This document shows, in pieces, positions 15,350-24,204 of a DNA stretch of 64,000 bases. The translations under genes were made by a program, and so were the position numbers. The stretch spans positions 4,918,001-4,982,000 of the forward strand of contig NZ_JAMZEC010000001.1 in NCBI RefSeq assembly GCF_024172185.1. The letters are read 5' to 3'. Source of the DNA: Nonomuraea roseoviolacea subsp. carminata (GTDB lineage: Bacteria > Actinomycetota > Actinomycetes > Streptosporangiales > Streptosporangiaceae). Numbering within the stretch: position 1 is the first letter of the stretch; the number at the start of each line of letters is the position of its first letter. The notes beneath the pieces were generated by a model. The model was not told the origin of the DNA. It was given only the letters and a program-made list of their open reading frames with translations, and ran no database searches.

Positions 15350-17197
15350 TCAGCCGCCCAGGAAGCCGAGGATGTCGCGGTCGCCGCGTTCGCGCAGCCG
15401 GGCCAGCACCTCGTCGCGCGTCGCCGTGTCGGGCAGCCCGACGCGGGCGCCGATCAGCCGCAGCCCCTCCGCCTCGGAGGTCACCGGCGCGGTGTAGCCG
15501 ATGAGGTAGAGCGCCCTGTTGAGCGGCGGCATGGCCACCGGCGCGGCCGGCAGGTACCGGGTCAGCAGCTCGCCGCCGTCGGAGACGGTCAGGAAGACGT
15601 GGTCGCCCTCGCCGGCCTTGAAGTCGGCCAGCACGTTGCGGATCGACCCCATGGTCGGCTGGTTGTGCCAGCTCACCACCACGTCACCGGACGGCGTCGA
15701 GGCGGTGAGCTGCCCGCCGGGCGCCATGCCCAGGTAGGCCGCGAACCCGGTCGGCAGCGGCGAGCCGGACCCGCGCAGGTGCTCGGCGTTGACGTCCACC
15801 CGGTGCCACCACCGCCCGTCGCGGCTGCGGAAGCTGCGCCGGGTCAGCGAGACGTCCTTGCGCGGCTGGTACGGCTCGGCGGCCCCGCCGGCCGGGGACG
15901 TGCCCGCCACCCGGATCCACCCGCGCTGGGTCCGCTCGAACCCGGGGCCGCCCGAGTAGGCCCGCACCGAGCTCTCGCTGACGTCGTAGCGCGAGGTGAG
16001 GTTGGTGACGATGGTGCTGACGGACGCCTCGCCACCGGCTCGCTCGATCTCGCGGGCGATCATCTCCCGGATGCCGAGGTACTCGTCGCCGCCCCACCGG
16101 GTCAGCCCGTACTTGTTGCGGTCGACCCGCAGGAACCGGTCGTCGGCGGTGAGCTGGTTGCGGATGCCGACGAGGCTGTAGTCCTCGCCGATGCGCTCCT
16201 GGATCTCCTCGGGCGACAGCGGCTTGCCGGCGACGGCCAGCACGGCCTCGGCCTTCTCGTTGATGCTGCGCGGCCACGGCACGACGTGCTGCTCCAGCAC
16301 GCGCAGGTGCGGCACGGACTTGATCCAGCGCTCGGCGACGTCCTCGCGGACGCCGAGCTGGGCGACCATGGCGACGGCCTCGGCGAGCGGGCGCGGCCCG
16401 TCGGTGAAGAGCTGCCGGGTCTTCTCCCGCAGCTCCTCGGCGCCGCCCGCGACGAGCCAGCCCTCGGCCTGGTCGTAGCCGGTCAGCAGGGTGCGCACGA
16501 ACCTCCAGGCGGGGATGCCGAGCGCGCGCAGCTCCGCGCGGTGCCACGGCACGGCCGCGGCGAGGTCGTCGGACGGCACGGCGGAGCCCAGCCGGCCGCG
16601 CAGCCAGGTGACGTGCGCGACGAGCGGCACCGCGTCGGGGCCGCCGAGCCACGCCTCCACGTGGTCGCGCAGGTCGCGCTCGATCTGCCTGATGCGCTCG
16701 CGGGTGACCGAGAAACGCTGCGCCAGCTCGTCGAGGGTGACCCGCTGGGCGGCGTAGAGCCGGTCGCGGGCGATGGCCCGCTGCCGGTCGTCGAGGGACC
16801 GGAAGAGGCCGTCGATGAGGTCGGGCAGCGGCTTGTCGCGCCGCGCGGGCGCCGCCGGGACGTCGGGGACGGGTTCGAGCAGCCGCTCGAACACCCCGCC
16901 GAACAGCTTCTGGACCACGTCCTTGCCCAGCATCTCCGGCGTGCGCTCGGCCTCGGCCGGGTCGGAGAAGCGCAGCAGCGGCAGGATGTCGCCGAGGATC
17001 AGATGGCCCCAGCAGGCCACGGCGAGGTCGGCCAGGTGGCCGGCGACGCCCTGGGTGCCGATGACGGCGCAGGCGCGGTCGAGCGGGATCGCCTGCCACC
17101 ACGCCTCGGGCAGCTGGGGATCTTCCACGATGGGCGCGACCTGACCAGGAGAGGTCCAGCGCACGGGTGGCGCGAGGTCGCTCAGGCTGAGATTCAT
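15350..17197 (-). CDS. sigma-region-4-like HTH protein (paralogue A of helicase operon)
   Basis: A 615-residue protein. Residues 1-110 form an N-terminal domain (MNLSLSDLAPP opening). Residues 150-180 (VTLDELAQRFSVTRERIRQIE) match sigma-70 region 4.2, the -35-binding helix-turn-helix. A winged-helix-like region follows at about 326-430 (PLSPEEIQERIG and NKYGLTRWGG), then a C-terminal domain (about 452-550, RDGRWWHRVDV to FLTVSDGGELL) and an LRERGDRDILGFL tail. N-terminal, central and C-terminal parts are shared with the product at 19077-21314. There is no sigma region 2, so it is not a sigma factor by itself. It lies 52 bases downstream of the helicase gene on the same strand. Confidence 0.7.
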   Translation of the reverse strand: MNLSLSDLAPPVRWTSPGQVAPIVEDPQLPEAWWQAIPLDRACAVIGTQGVAGHLADLAVACWGHLILGDILPLLRFSDPAEAERTPEMLGKDVVQKLFGGVFERLLEPVPDVPAAPARRDKPLPDLIDGLFRSLDDRQRAIARDRLYAAQRVTLDELAQRFSVTRERIRQIERDLRDHVEAWLGGPDAVPLVAHVTWLRGRLGSAVPSDDLAAAVPWHRAELRALGIPAWRFVRTLLTGYDQAEGWLVAGGAEELREKTRQLFTDGPRPLAEAVAMVAQLGVREDVAERWIKSVPHLRVLEQHVVPWPRSINEKAEAVLAVAGKPLSPEEIQERIGEDYSLVGIRNQLTADDRFLRVDRNKYGLTRWGGDEYLGIREMIAREIERAGGEASVSTIVTNLTSRYDVSESSVRAYSGGPGFERTQRGWIRVAGTSPAGGAAEPYQPRKDVSLTRRSFRSRDGRWWHRVDVNAEHLRGSGSPLPTGFAAYLGMAPGGQLTASTPSGDVVVSWHNQPTMGSIRNVLADFKAGEGDHVFLTVSDGGELLTRYLPAAPVAMPPLNRALYLIGYTAPVTSEAEGLRLIGARVGLPDTATRDEVLARLRERGDRDILGFLGG

Positions 17198-17249
17198 TCG
17201 GGTCCAACCAACCGGCAATGGGAAGATATCCGCAGTTCAGACTATGTGC

Positions 17250-19070
17250 TCAGAACGACAGAAAAGGGCTGCCTCTTCCGGAGTGCGAGACGTAAAGGAT
17301 CGACCTGGCCCGGGTACAGGCCACGTACAGCATGCCGCGTTCGCGCTGGAGCGCGCGGGCTCTCGCGGCGGGATCGTCGGGCGGCGTCTCGGGCACCACG
17401 CCCTCGGACACGCCGATGACCGCCACCCGCTCGAACTCCAGCCCCTTGAGGCCCTGGAACGTCGAGACCCGGACGTCCCGCTCGCCCAGCGCCCGCCGGG
17501 CGGCCCGGACCAGGGCGGGGGTGCGGGCGGCCACCGCGATCTCGCCGGGCGGCACGCCCTCCTCCAGCCAGGCGCCGACGGTGGCGGCCAGGCCCGCCAG
17601 CTCCGCCTCCGGCGACTCGTACGCCAGCACCACCGGCCGCCCGCCGGCACCTTCAGCGCGCAGCCCGTACAACGGGGACATGCCCTTGACCAGGCCGTCC
17701 ACCGGGCCGCCGCCCCGCAGGCGCACCGCGAACGACAGCACCTCCTGCGACAGCCGGTAGGACACCCGCAGCGCGCGCTGCTCGGCGGGGATGCCGAGCG
17801 CGCCGAGCGCCACCCGCGTGTCGGTCACCCGCTGGTGCGGGTCGCCGAGCACGAACAGGTCGTCGTGCGCGTGCGGCGCCGCCGCCCGCAGCAGCCGCCA
17901 CTGCGCCGCGCTGTAGTCCTGCGCGTCGTCCACCACGATGTGCCGGTACGGCTTGCGTCCCGGGTCCACGTCGTCGAGCAGGTCACCCGTCGTCCGCGAC
18001 AGCAGCCGCAGCGCCTCGTCGGTCAGCTCGGCCAGCGTGCGCGCCCCCGGCCCCACGAGCGCGGGACGGCGGCCCTCGGCCTCGCTGACGATGCGCATGA
18101 CCAGCCGCTCGGGGTTGCCCACCTCGACCCGCTTGCGCACGGCCTCGTCGCCGATGAGCGTGTCCAGCCGCGCCGCCAGGTCCTCGCCCAGGCTCTGGGA
18201 GAACGTCACCAGCAGCACCGGGCCCTTGCCCCGGGCGGCCAGATGGGCGGCCCGGTGCAGCGCCACGAGGGTCTTGCCGGTGCCCGGGCCGCCGATGACC
18301 AGCACGGGCTGCTCGTGGCGGCCGGCGTGGGCCAGCCGGTGCTGCGGCGGGCGCAGGAACGTGCACCACTCAGGCGCGCCCAGCACCCGGTCCAGCTCCA
18401 CCTTGTCGGCGACGAACACGGCCCGGTCCGGGCTGCGGCACAGCGCCGCGTACAGGTCCTCGGTGTCGATCTGGCGCGGCTCCTCCTCCACGGCCCGCCA
18501 GCCGTCGAGCTCGCGCCACGCCTCCGACAGCGACCCGCCGCGCGCCAGCGCCGACAGCGGGGCGTGCTGGGTGGGCGGCAGGAAGGGTTCGAGCGCCTCC
18601 ACGTCCGCCTCGGTCGTGATCAGCCGGACCAGGGGCAGGGCGCGCACGTCGATGCCGAGCGCGAGCAGGTCGCCGTCGCAGATCGGGTCGAACAGCCGGG
18701 TGGCGCCCGCCGACCTGCGCAGCGCCGGCTCCACGCGTTCGAGGGCGTCGGCGTCCCACTCCTCGACCACGCCCAGGACCGGGTTGATCCCGTACCGGTG
18801 CCGGCGGGCGTGCGACCACGCCTCCGCGTCGGGCAGCACCGTGCGCAGCCAGTACACGTCCCGCTGCCGCACCACGACCCCGCGGTGCCCCTCACCCAGG
18901 CGCAGCGTCGCCACCCGGGAGTCCCGGGCGCCGCGCACCCGCTCGGGGTGCGGGGCGCCCGCCACGTTGAGCAGGAAGCGGCGTAACGCGACCACGACGT
19001 CCCTGCGCACCGGCTGTGCCAGTGCGCTGAGCCGCCCGGGGAGCCCGGGGCCGATCGCGAGCCGCGGCAC
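17250..19070 (-). CDS. UvrD/Rep-type superfamily 1 helicase with RelE-like N-terminal domain
   Basis: A 606-residue ATPase. Walker A is GGPGTGKT (260-267); Walker B is VVDDAQD (379-385, DDAQD instead of the usual DEAQD). Motif III is FVLGDPHQR, motif IV is near VSYRLSQEV, motif V is STFQGLKGLEF, and motif VI is LYVACTRAR. Residues 1-105 resemble RelE/ParE-type folds (RRFLLNV, GARDSRVATLRLGEGHRGVVV), an arrangement known in other actinobacterial UvrD-like proteins. It is shorter than UvrD/PcrA, so the 2B insertion is minimal. The GTG start lies 6 bases after the upstream gene's stop, so translation is probably coupled. Role is likely DNA or RNA remodelling; no nuclease motif is visible. Confidence 0.88.
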   Translation of the reverse strand: MPRLAIGPGLPGRLSALAQPVRRDVVVALRRFLLNVAGAPHPERVRGARDSRVATLRLGEGHRGVVVRQRDVYWLRTVLPDAEAWSHARRHRYGINPVLGVVEEWDADALERVEPALRRSAGATRLFDPICDGDLLALGIDVRALPLVRLITTEADVEALEPFLPPTQHAPLSALARGGSLSEAWRELDGWRAVEEEPRQIDTEDLYAALCRSPDRAVFVADKVELDRVLGAPEWCTFLRPPQHRLAHAGRHEQPVLVIGGPGTGKTLVALHRAAHLAARGKGPVLLVTFSQSLGEDLAARLDTLIGDEAVRKRVEVGNPERLVMRIVSEAEGRRPALVGPGARTLAELTDEALRLLSRTTGDLLDDVDPGRKPYRHIVVDDAQDYSAAQWRLLRAAAPHAHDDLFVLGDPHQRVTDTRVALGALGIPAEQRALRVSYRLSQEVLSFAVRLRGGGPVDGLVKGMSPLYGLRAEGAGGRPVVLAYESPEAELAGLAATVGAWLEEGVPPGEIAVAARTPALVRAARRALGERDVRVSTFQGLKGLEFERVAVIGVSEGVVPETPPDDPAARARALQRERGMLYVACTRARSILYVSHSGRGSPFLSF

Positions 19071-19076
19071 GGCGCC

Positions 19077-21314
19077 TCAGTCCAGCAGGGCGAGCAGGTC
19101 GCGGTCGCCGCGCTCGCGCAGCCGGTTCAGCAGCTCCGGCAGGGCCACGGGGCCCGTCAGGCCGATCCGGGTGGCGATCACCCGGGCGGCCTGGTCCCGC
19201 GTGCCGCCCGGAGCGGTGTAGCCGACCAGGCGGAGCGCCTTGGTGATCTTCTCGGCGCCCTGCGCGGCCACCGGCAGGTGCCGGGCCCGCAACACGCCCT
19301 CGTCCGACAGCGTGAGGAACAGGTGGCCGCCCTCCTTCGCGCCGACGTCCACCAGCAGCCGCTCGACCGACTCCATCACCGGCCTGCCGTGCCAGGTCAT
19401 CGTCAGCTCGCCCGCCGCGCTGCGCACCGTGCGCGTCTCGCCGGGCGAGAGACCCAGGTAGGCGGCGAACCCGGTCGGCAGCGGGCACTCGCCGCCCGCG
19501 AGCTGCTCCGCCGTCACGTCCACGCGCAGCCACCACCTGCCGTCCGGCTGGCGGAAGCAGCGCCGCGTCTGCGAGACGTCCTTCAGCGGCTGGTACGGCT
19601 TGCCGATCTGCTGCTCGCCGCCCCGGGGGACGTCGTGCCGCACCGGTACGGGCTCGACGGCCGGGGGCTCCTCGGCGGCGGGCTGCTCGGCGACGCCCGG
19701 ATGGTGCTCCCCGGAGCCGCCGTTGCTCTGCCCGGCCGGCGGCGCCGCCGGGGTGAACGCGTGGAACACGGACGGGCCCGCCTTCCCGGGCGGCCCGGGC
19801 GGAGCGGCCGACCCGCCGGCGGCCGCCGGGGGCCCCTGCGCGGGCCGGGCCGGCAGCGTGGCCAGCACGACCTGCCAGGCCGGCACCTCCAGCGCCTTGA
19901 TCTCCTTGGTGTGCCAGGGAGCGGCGGCGATCAGCTCGTCGCGCGGCGCGGCCGGGCCGATCGTCCTGCGCAGCTCGTCCAGATGCGCCCGGAACGGGGC
20001 CGCCTCGTCGCTGCCCAGCCACCGGTCCACCAGGGCGCGCAGCCCGGCCTCGGTCTCGACGATCTCGGCGGGCGGGACGGCGAACAGCTTGGCGAGCTGG
20101 TCCACGGCGGACGGCTCGTCGGTGAACACCCGGTTCTGCGCGACGGCCCAGCTCTTGTCGTCGAGCCCGGCGAACGCGGCCTCGATCAGGTCGGACAGGT
20201 CACGCTCCGCCGCGGCGGCCGGGGCCTCGCCGGGTGCGGGGGCGCCGTCGCCGGCGGCCTCGGGCTCGGCGATCTCCTCGTCGTCCTGGGTGTCCTCGGC
20301 GCGGGACTCCTCGCCCTGCGCGTCGGCGTCATGGGCGTCCCCGGCGTCCCCGGCTTCGTCGGCTTCCTCGGGAGCCGCGCCCTCAGGAGCCGCGCCCTCG
20401 GGAGCCGCGTCCGCGGCGTGCTCGGCATCCGCACCCTCGTCCTCGGCCCGCGCGCCCGCGGCGTCGGCGGCTCGCGCGTCCTCGGCCGGTGCGCCCGCAG
20501 TGCCCTCGGCGTGTTCGGCCTCCGCGTCGTCGGCCTCCTGGGCCTCGGCCCGCTCGGCCTCCGCGCCCTCGGCCTCCGCGCGCTCGCCCTCGTCCTCGGC
20601 GTGCTCGGCTTCCGGGCCCTCGGCCGCTGCCTGATCAGGCCCGGCGTGCTCAGCCTCGGCGTGCTCGCCCTCGGCGGGCTCCGGCTCACCGTGCTCAACC
20701 TCGGCGTGCTCAACCCCGGCGGGCTCGCCCTCGGCGTGCTCGGCCTCGATGTGCTCGACCCGGGCGGGCTCGGCCTCGGGCTGCTCGGATGCGGCCGGAC
20801 CCGGCGCGGCGTGCTCGGCCGCGACATCGGGGGCCACGGACGGGGCGGCGACGGCGAACGCGGCGGGCGCCTCGACCGCGTGGGCGGACGGGACCGGAGG
20901 CCCCGACGCCACGGGGGACAGCCGCGCGAACACCGCCGAGAACAGCGTCCCCAGCACCGCGCGCGCCTGGACGAACGGCTGGTCCACCAGCTCCCGCCCG
21001 GTCAGCGTGAGCAGCCCGGCCCACGAGCCGGCCCGGTCGAGCGCGATCGCGACGTGCGGCTCGTCCGCCTCCTCGGGGTCGAGGACGTACAGCGCCGGAA
21101 GGACGTCGCCCACGGCGGCGGCGGGCCACTGCTCCAGCGCGATCTCCGTGAGCAGCTCTCCCAGCGCCTCCGGCCCGATCACCGCGAGGACGCGGGGCAG
21201 CGGCAGGCTGCGCCACCAGGCGTCCGGAAGGTCCGGCTGCCCGGTGAGCAGCGTGATCGTGGACGCGTCGCTCCACCTCAACGGTGGTACGAGGTCGCTC
21301 AGGCTGAAGTTCAT
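19077..21314 (-). CDS. paralogue B of helicase operon, with acidic Ala/Glu spacer
   Basis: A 745-residue protein sharing the N-terminal domain of paralogue A (MNFSLSDLVPPLRW, residues 1-130), its central segment (about 380-490) and its C-terminal domain (about 580-690, DGRWWLRVDV) with the same LRERGDRDLLALL end. Residues about 145-370 are a long, nearly pure Ala/Glu/Asp/His/Pro spacer (AEHAE-like repeats). The region equivalent to A's sigma-4-like helix-turn-helix is SAVDQLAKLFAVPPAEIVETE, where the recognition helix has lost its Arg residues, and A's winged-helix part is replaced by Pro-rich sequence. The ATG is preceded by GGAACGGG. First gene of the operon. Confidence 0.7.
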   Translation of the reverse strand: MNFSLSDLVPPLRWSDASTITLLTGQPDLPDAWWRSLPLPRVLAVIGPEALGELLTEIALEQWPAAAVGDVLPALYVLDPEEADEPHVAIALDRAGSWAGLLTLTGRELVDQPFVQARAVLGTLFSAVFARLSPVASGPPVPSAHAVEAPAAFAVAAPSVAPDVAAEHAAPGPAASEQPEAEPARVEHIEAEHAEGEPAGVEHAEVEHGEPEPAEGEHAEAEHAGPDQAAAEGPEAEHAEDEGERAEAEGAEAERAEAQEADDAEAEHAEGTAGAPAEDARAADAAGARAEDEGADAEHAADAAPEGAAPEGAAPEEADEAGDAGDAHDADAQGEESRAEDTQDDEEIAEPEAAGDGAPAPGEAPAAAAERDLSDLIEAAFAGLDDKSWAVAQNRVFTDEPSAVDQLAKLFAVPPAEIVETEAGLRALVDRWLGSDEAAPFRAHLDELRRTIGPAAPRDELIAAAPWHTKEIKALEVPAWQVVLATLPARPAQGPPAAAGGSAAPPGPPGKAGPSVFHAFTPAAPPAGQSNGGSGEHHPGVAEQPAAEEPPAVEPVPVRHDVPRGGEQQIGKPYQPLKDVSQTRRCFRQPDGRWWLRVDVTAEQLAGGECPLPTGFAAYLGLSPGETRTVRSAAGELTMTWHGRPVMESVERLLVDVGAKEGGHLFLTLSDEGVLRARHLPVAAQGAEKITKALRLVGYTAPGGTRDQAARVIATRIGLTGPVALPELLNRLRERGDRDLLALLD

Positions 21315-21467
21315 CCCGTTCCGTTCACCGGCCCCTCACGCCGCCGTGTCGTCGCAAAGGCTTGTCAAGCTCATCAAAAGGTGCGTATCGCGGTGCGGGC
21401 GCAGTCTCACCGCCCACGGAACAGACCATAGTCCGGCAAAACAGCCCTACGCATCATGGACTACGCA

Positions 21468-22244
21468 TCAGCGCCGGACAGCGGCGAAGCGCAGGCGCAC
21501 GTAATCCGCCATCCAGCCGGTCTCCCTGCGCAGCGCGGGAGCGGCCAGCTCGTTGACCCGCTGGAGCAGCGGGGCGACGACCTCAGGGGGCAGTCCCTCG
21601 ATGACCGAGGAGGCGAACATCCGCACCCAGTCGGCGGCCCCGCCGGGGCACTCGTCGAGTGGGGTGGGCCGGTCGAAGTACTCCAGCAGCCGCACCACGA
21701 AGCCCTCCTGCTCCAGGCGGCGGGCGTACTCGGCGGGCGTGGGGAAGTACCACGGCAGGTCGGGCTCGCGCAGCCCGTACTCGCGCCAGGCCGTCAGCAT
21801 GGCGGCGGTGAGCTCGGCGCAGTTGCCGGCGCCGCCCATCTCGGCGACGAACCGGCCGCCGGGGGCCAGGGCCTCGCGGACGTTGGCGATCACGGTGGCG
21901 GGGTCGCGGCTCATCCAGTGGAGCGCGGCGTTGGAGAAGACGGCGTCGTAGGCCTGGACGACGGTGAAGTCATGGCCGTCGCCGACGATGAAGTCGATGC
22001 CGGGGTGCTGCGCGAGCGCCTTCTCGATCATGGCGGGGGAGCCGTCGATGCCGAGCACCTGGGCGCCGCGCGCGGCGATCTGCGCGGTCAGGACGCCGGT
22101 GCCGCAGCCCAGGTCCAGCACGCGCTCCCCGGGCCGCGGGTCCAGCAGGTCGACCAGGGGAGCGCCCTGGGTGGAGACGTAGCCGAAACTGCCGTCGTAG
22201 GCGCGACTGCTCCACCGTTCCAAGCTCGGTGTGTCATATCGCAA
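21468..22244 (-). CDS. class I SAM-dependent methyltransferase (trans-aconitate-methyltransferase-like)
   Basis: A 258-residue methyltransferase. VLDLGCGTGVLTAQIA is motif I, GIDGSPAMIE the acidic end of beta 2, and AVFSNAALHWM matches the motif of the Tam/UbiE-like group. The C-terminal part (WYFPTPAEYARRLEQEGF) also resembles trans-aconitate methyltransferases. It appears to use a TTG start, as no ATG or GTG fits. It ends about 153 bases before the paralogue B gene on the same strand and might be co-transcribed with that operon, although the gap leaves room for a separate promoter. Confidence 0.85.
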   Translation of the reverse strand: MRYDTPSLERWSSRAYDGSFGYVSTQGAPLVDLLDPRPGERVLDLGCGTGVLTAQIAARGAQVLGIDGSPAMIEKALAQHPGIDFIVGDGHDFTVVQAYDAVFSNAALHWMSRDPATVIANVREALAPGGRFVAEMGGAGNCAELTAAMLTAWREYGLREPDLPWYFPTPAEYARRLEQEGFVVRLLEYFDRPTPLDECPGGAADWVRMFASSVIEGLPPEVVAPLLQRVNELAAPALRRETGWMADYVRLRFAAVRR

Positions 22245-22344
22245 GACGATCAGCTCACATTCTCAGACATCGGGCCCCCGTGGCCGTGCTGCCCGTTCAC
22301 TTTAGAGGCTGAGCGTCGCTATGACATACCTCGTCACATCGGTC

Positions 22345-23406
22345 TCACCGGACGCTCTTTGTCCATTCTCTCTTCAGATAGGACTTTCCAGCGTCGGTTT
22401 GCGGGATCGTGAGGAGAACCGGCGGGCCGGGCGGTACGGGCAGCTTGGCGCCCATCTGGGTGTCCAGTTTGCCGCGCATGAGCATGGCCTCCGCGCGCGC
22501 CGGCCGGGCGTACCCGCGCAGCAGCAGGTTCTGGCCCTCGTCGGAGAACAGGAACTCCTCCCACAGCCGGGCCGCCGCCGGGTGCGGCGCGTTCTTGTAG
22601 ATCGCCTGCACGTGGTACGAGCCGAGCGGCGCGTCCTTCGGGATGACCACCTTCCACCCGTCGGGGCGCTGCGCGGCGCGGCGGGCGTTGACGTGGTCCC
22701 AGGTCACGATCACGTTGGCCTTGGCCGGGTCGGTGAGCCGGCCGGCCTGCCCGAGCCTGCCGAACAGCTCCACCCCGCGCCGCACGTGCGGCGTGCCGCG
22801 CTCCAGCGAGGCCGCCATGACGCCGTCGAAGGCCGCCTCCGAGCGCAGCGGGTCGCCGTCGAGCGCGACCGTGTAGCCGGGCTTGGCGAGGTCGGCGAAC
22901 GAGGCGGGCGCGGGCACGCGCGGGTCGTAGCCGATCGACATGTACGACCCGTAGGCGGCGTACCAGGCGCCGGACGGGTCCTTGACGTCGTCCGGCACGT
23001 CCTGCCAGCCCGCCACGCGGTACGGCGCGAACCGGTTGGCGTGGGCGACCGCGACGTCCAGGGTGAGGTCGAACACGTCGGGCCTGAGCTGAGCGGCCGC
23101 CTGGATCTGCCGGGCGCTGCTGGCGTTCGGCTCGATCTCGTTCACCTTGACGCCGTACTTCTCGGTGAAGGTGGCGATGAGCCCGCCGTAGTTCATCCAG
23201 TCGTGGGGCAGCCCGATGACGTTGAGCGAGCCCTCCTGGCGGGCCGCCGTCGCGAGCCGGTCCATGTCGCCGAAGCCCTCCTTCAGCGACAGGGCCCGCA
23301 CGTTCACCGGCGGGAGCGGTTTGGACGGCGTGCTGGTGGTGGACGACGCGCCGCACCCGGCGCTGACGAGGATGGCTGCCGCGGCGGCACAGATACGTAC
23401 GGTCAC
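22345..23406 (-). CDS. extracellular solute-binding lipoprotein (ABC type, orphan)
   Basis: A 353-residue periplasmic-binding-type protein. The N-terminus is hydrophobic and ends in VSAGC at residue 18, a slightly atypical lipobox. The mature part resembles spermidine/putrescine-type binding proteins: GSLNVIGLPHDWMNYGGLIATF, then a hinge region and ARLWEEFLFSDEGQNL near the end. It would sit on the outer face of the membrane and deliver a small solute. No permease or ATPase gene is nearby, so it is an orphan in this window. A 76-residue SH3-like gene lies 16 bases upstream on the same strand. Confidence 0.85.
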   Translation of the reverse strand: MTVRICAAAAAILVSAGCGASSTTSTPSKPLPPVNVRALSLKEGFGDMDRLATAARQEGSLNVIGLPHDWMNYGGLIATFTEKYGVKVNEIEPNASSARQIQAAAQLRPDVFDLTLDVAVAHANRFAPYRVAGWQDVPDDVKDPSGAWYAAYGSYMSIGYDPRVPAPASFADLAKPGYTVALDGDPLRSEAAFDGVMAASLERGTPHVRRGVELFGRLGQAGRLTDPAKANVIVTWDHVNARRAAQRPDGWKVVIPKDAPLGSYHVQAIYKNAPHPAAARLWEEFLFSDEGQNLLLRGYARPARAEAMLMRGKLDTQMGAKLPVPPGPPVLLTIPQTDAGKSYLKREWTKSVR

Positions 23407-23422
23407 ACGGCGATACTCGCCG

Positions 23423-23653
23423 TTACGAACGCCCAGGTCGAGGAGGCGCGGCCGGTACGACGCGGGCCGCCACCAGGCTCTCCTCGGGGATCTCCACGAT
23501 CGTGCCGTCCCTTTTACGCACCCGCAACACGCCGTGCTCCCACGATTCGAGCACGCCCACCGCGTCGCGGAACCCGCCGGGAACCCGCCTGCGCGTGGTG
23601 ATCCGGGCGCCCACGTCGGCGCTTGTGACGGTGATCACGAGGCGAGCGGCCAT
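23423..23653 (-). CDS. standalone SH3-like domain protein (Rv0428c N-domain type)
   Basis: A 76-residue protein. The pattern RITTRRRVPGGFRDAVGVLESWEHGVLRVRKRDGTIVEIPEESLVAA matches the small SH3-like barrel that precedes the GNAT acetyltransferase domain in Rv0428c-type proteins (shown here only as a description of fold). The acetyltransferase part is absent and no frame continues it, so it is either a genuine short protein or a remnant. It is divergent from fdxA and may form an operon with the downstream lipoprotein gene. Confidence 0.6.
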   Translation of the reverse strand: MAARLVITVTSADVGARITTRRRVPGGFRDAVGVLESWEHGVLRVRKRDGTIVEIPEESLVAARVVPAAPPRPGRS

Positions 23654-23757
23654 GACTTTGCCACCCTCCGTTTCGGCCAGCCGACAAGCACGGCAATACT
23701 AGGGCCTAGCAAACCGCGGTCAGATTCAGCCATGTGGCGGAGAAGAAGGAGCTCGAG

Positions 23758-24084
23758 GTGACCTACGTCATCGCGCAGCCGTGCGTGGACGTCCTTGACA
23801 AGGCGTGCATCGAGGAATGCCCCGTCGACTGCATCTACGAGGGCGAGCGCATGTTGTACATCCACCCCGACGAGTGCGTGGACTGCGGCGCGTGCGAGCC
23901 GGTGTGCCCCGTCGAGGCCATCTTCTATGAGGACGACCTTCCTGAGCAGTGGAAGGACTTCTACAAGGCCAACGTCGACTTCTTCGAGGACCTGGGCTCG
24001 CCCGGCGGCGCCTCGAAGGTCGGCAAGATCGAGAAGGACCACCCGGTCGTCGCGGCGCTGCCCCCGCAGGGCGAGGACCACTAG
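23758..24084 (+). CDS. fdxA: FdxA, 7Fe ferredoxin
   Basis: A 108-residue ferredoxin carrying one [3Fe-4S] and one [4Fe-4S] cluster. The N-terminal Cys set is CxxxxxxxCxxxCPVDC (CVDVLDKACIEECPVDC) and the second is CVDCGACEPVCP. The C-terminal extension (PEQWKDFYKANVDFF) is typical of the actinobacterial type. It carries electrons in the cytoplasm, for example to P450s or oxidoreductases. The GTG at 23758 is chosen because AAGGAG stands about 8 bases upstream, giving the usual VTYVIAQPC start. The fdxA-dapC order is conserved in actinobacteria. Confidence 0.95.
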   Translation: MTYVIAQPCVDVLDKACIEECPVDCIYEGERMLYIHPDECVDCGACEPVCPVEAIFYEDDLPEQWKDFYKANVDFFEDLGSPGGASKVGKIEKDHPVVAALPPQGEDH

Positions 24085-24204
24085 CCGCCGTACGTCGCGG
24101 GTCGCCCGGCCGGGCCCGGCGCGGCGGCGTGCGCCGGCGCACTGACGCGCCGGCTCCACGACGTGCCCGCAGTCCGGCGGCGCACCACCGAGACCTGGAG
24201 TTCC

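Noticed and set aside
15350..17197. Calling paralogue A a sigma factor
   Set aside because: Only a region-4-like helix is visible; region 2 motifs needed for -10 recognition are absent.
21320..21480. Promoter of the helicase operon at a TTGACA near 21375
   Set aside because: No acceptable -10 at 16-18 bases; left unassigned.
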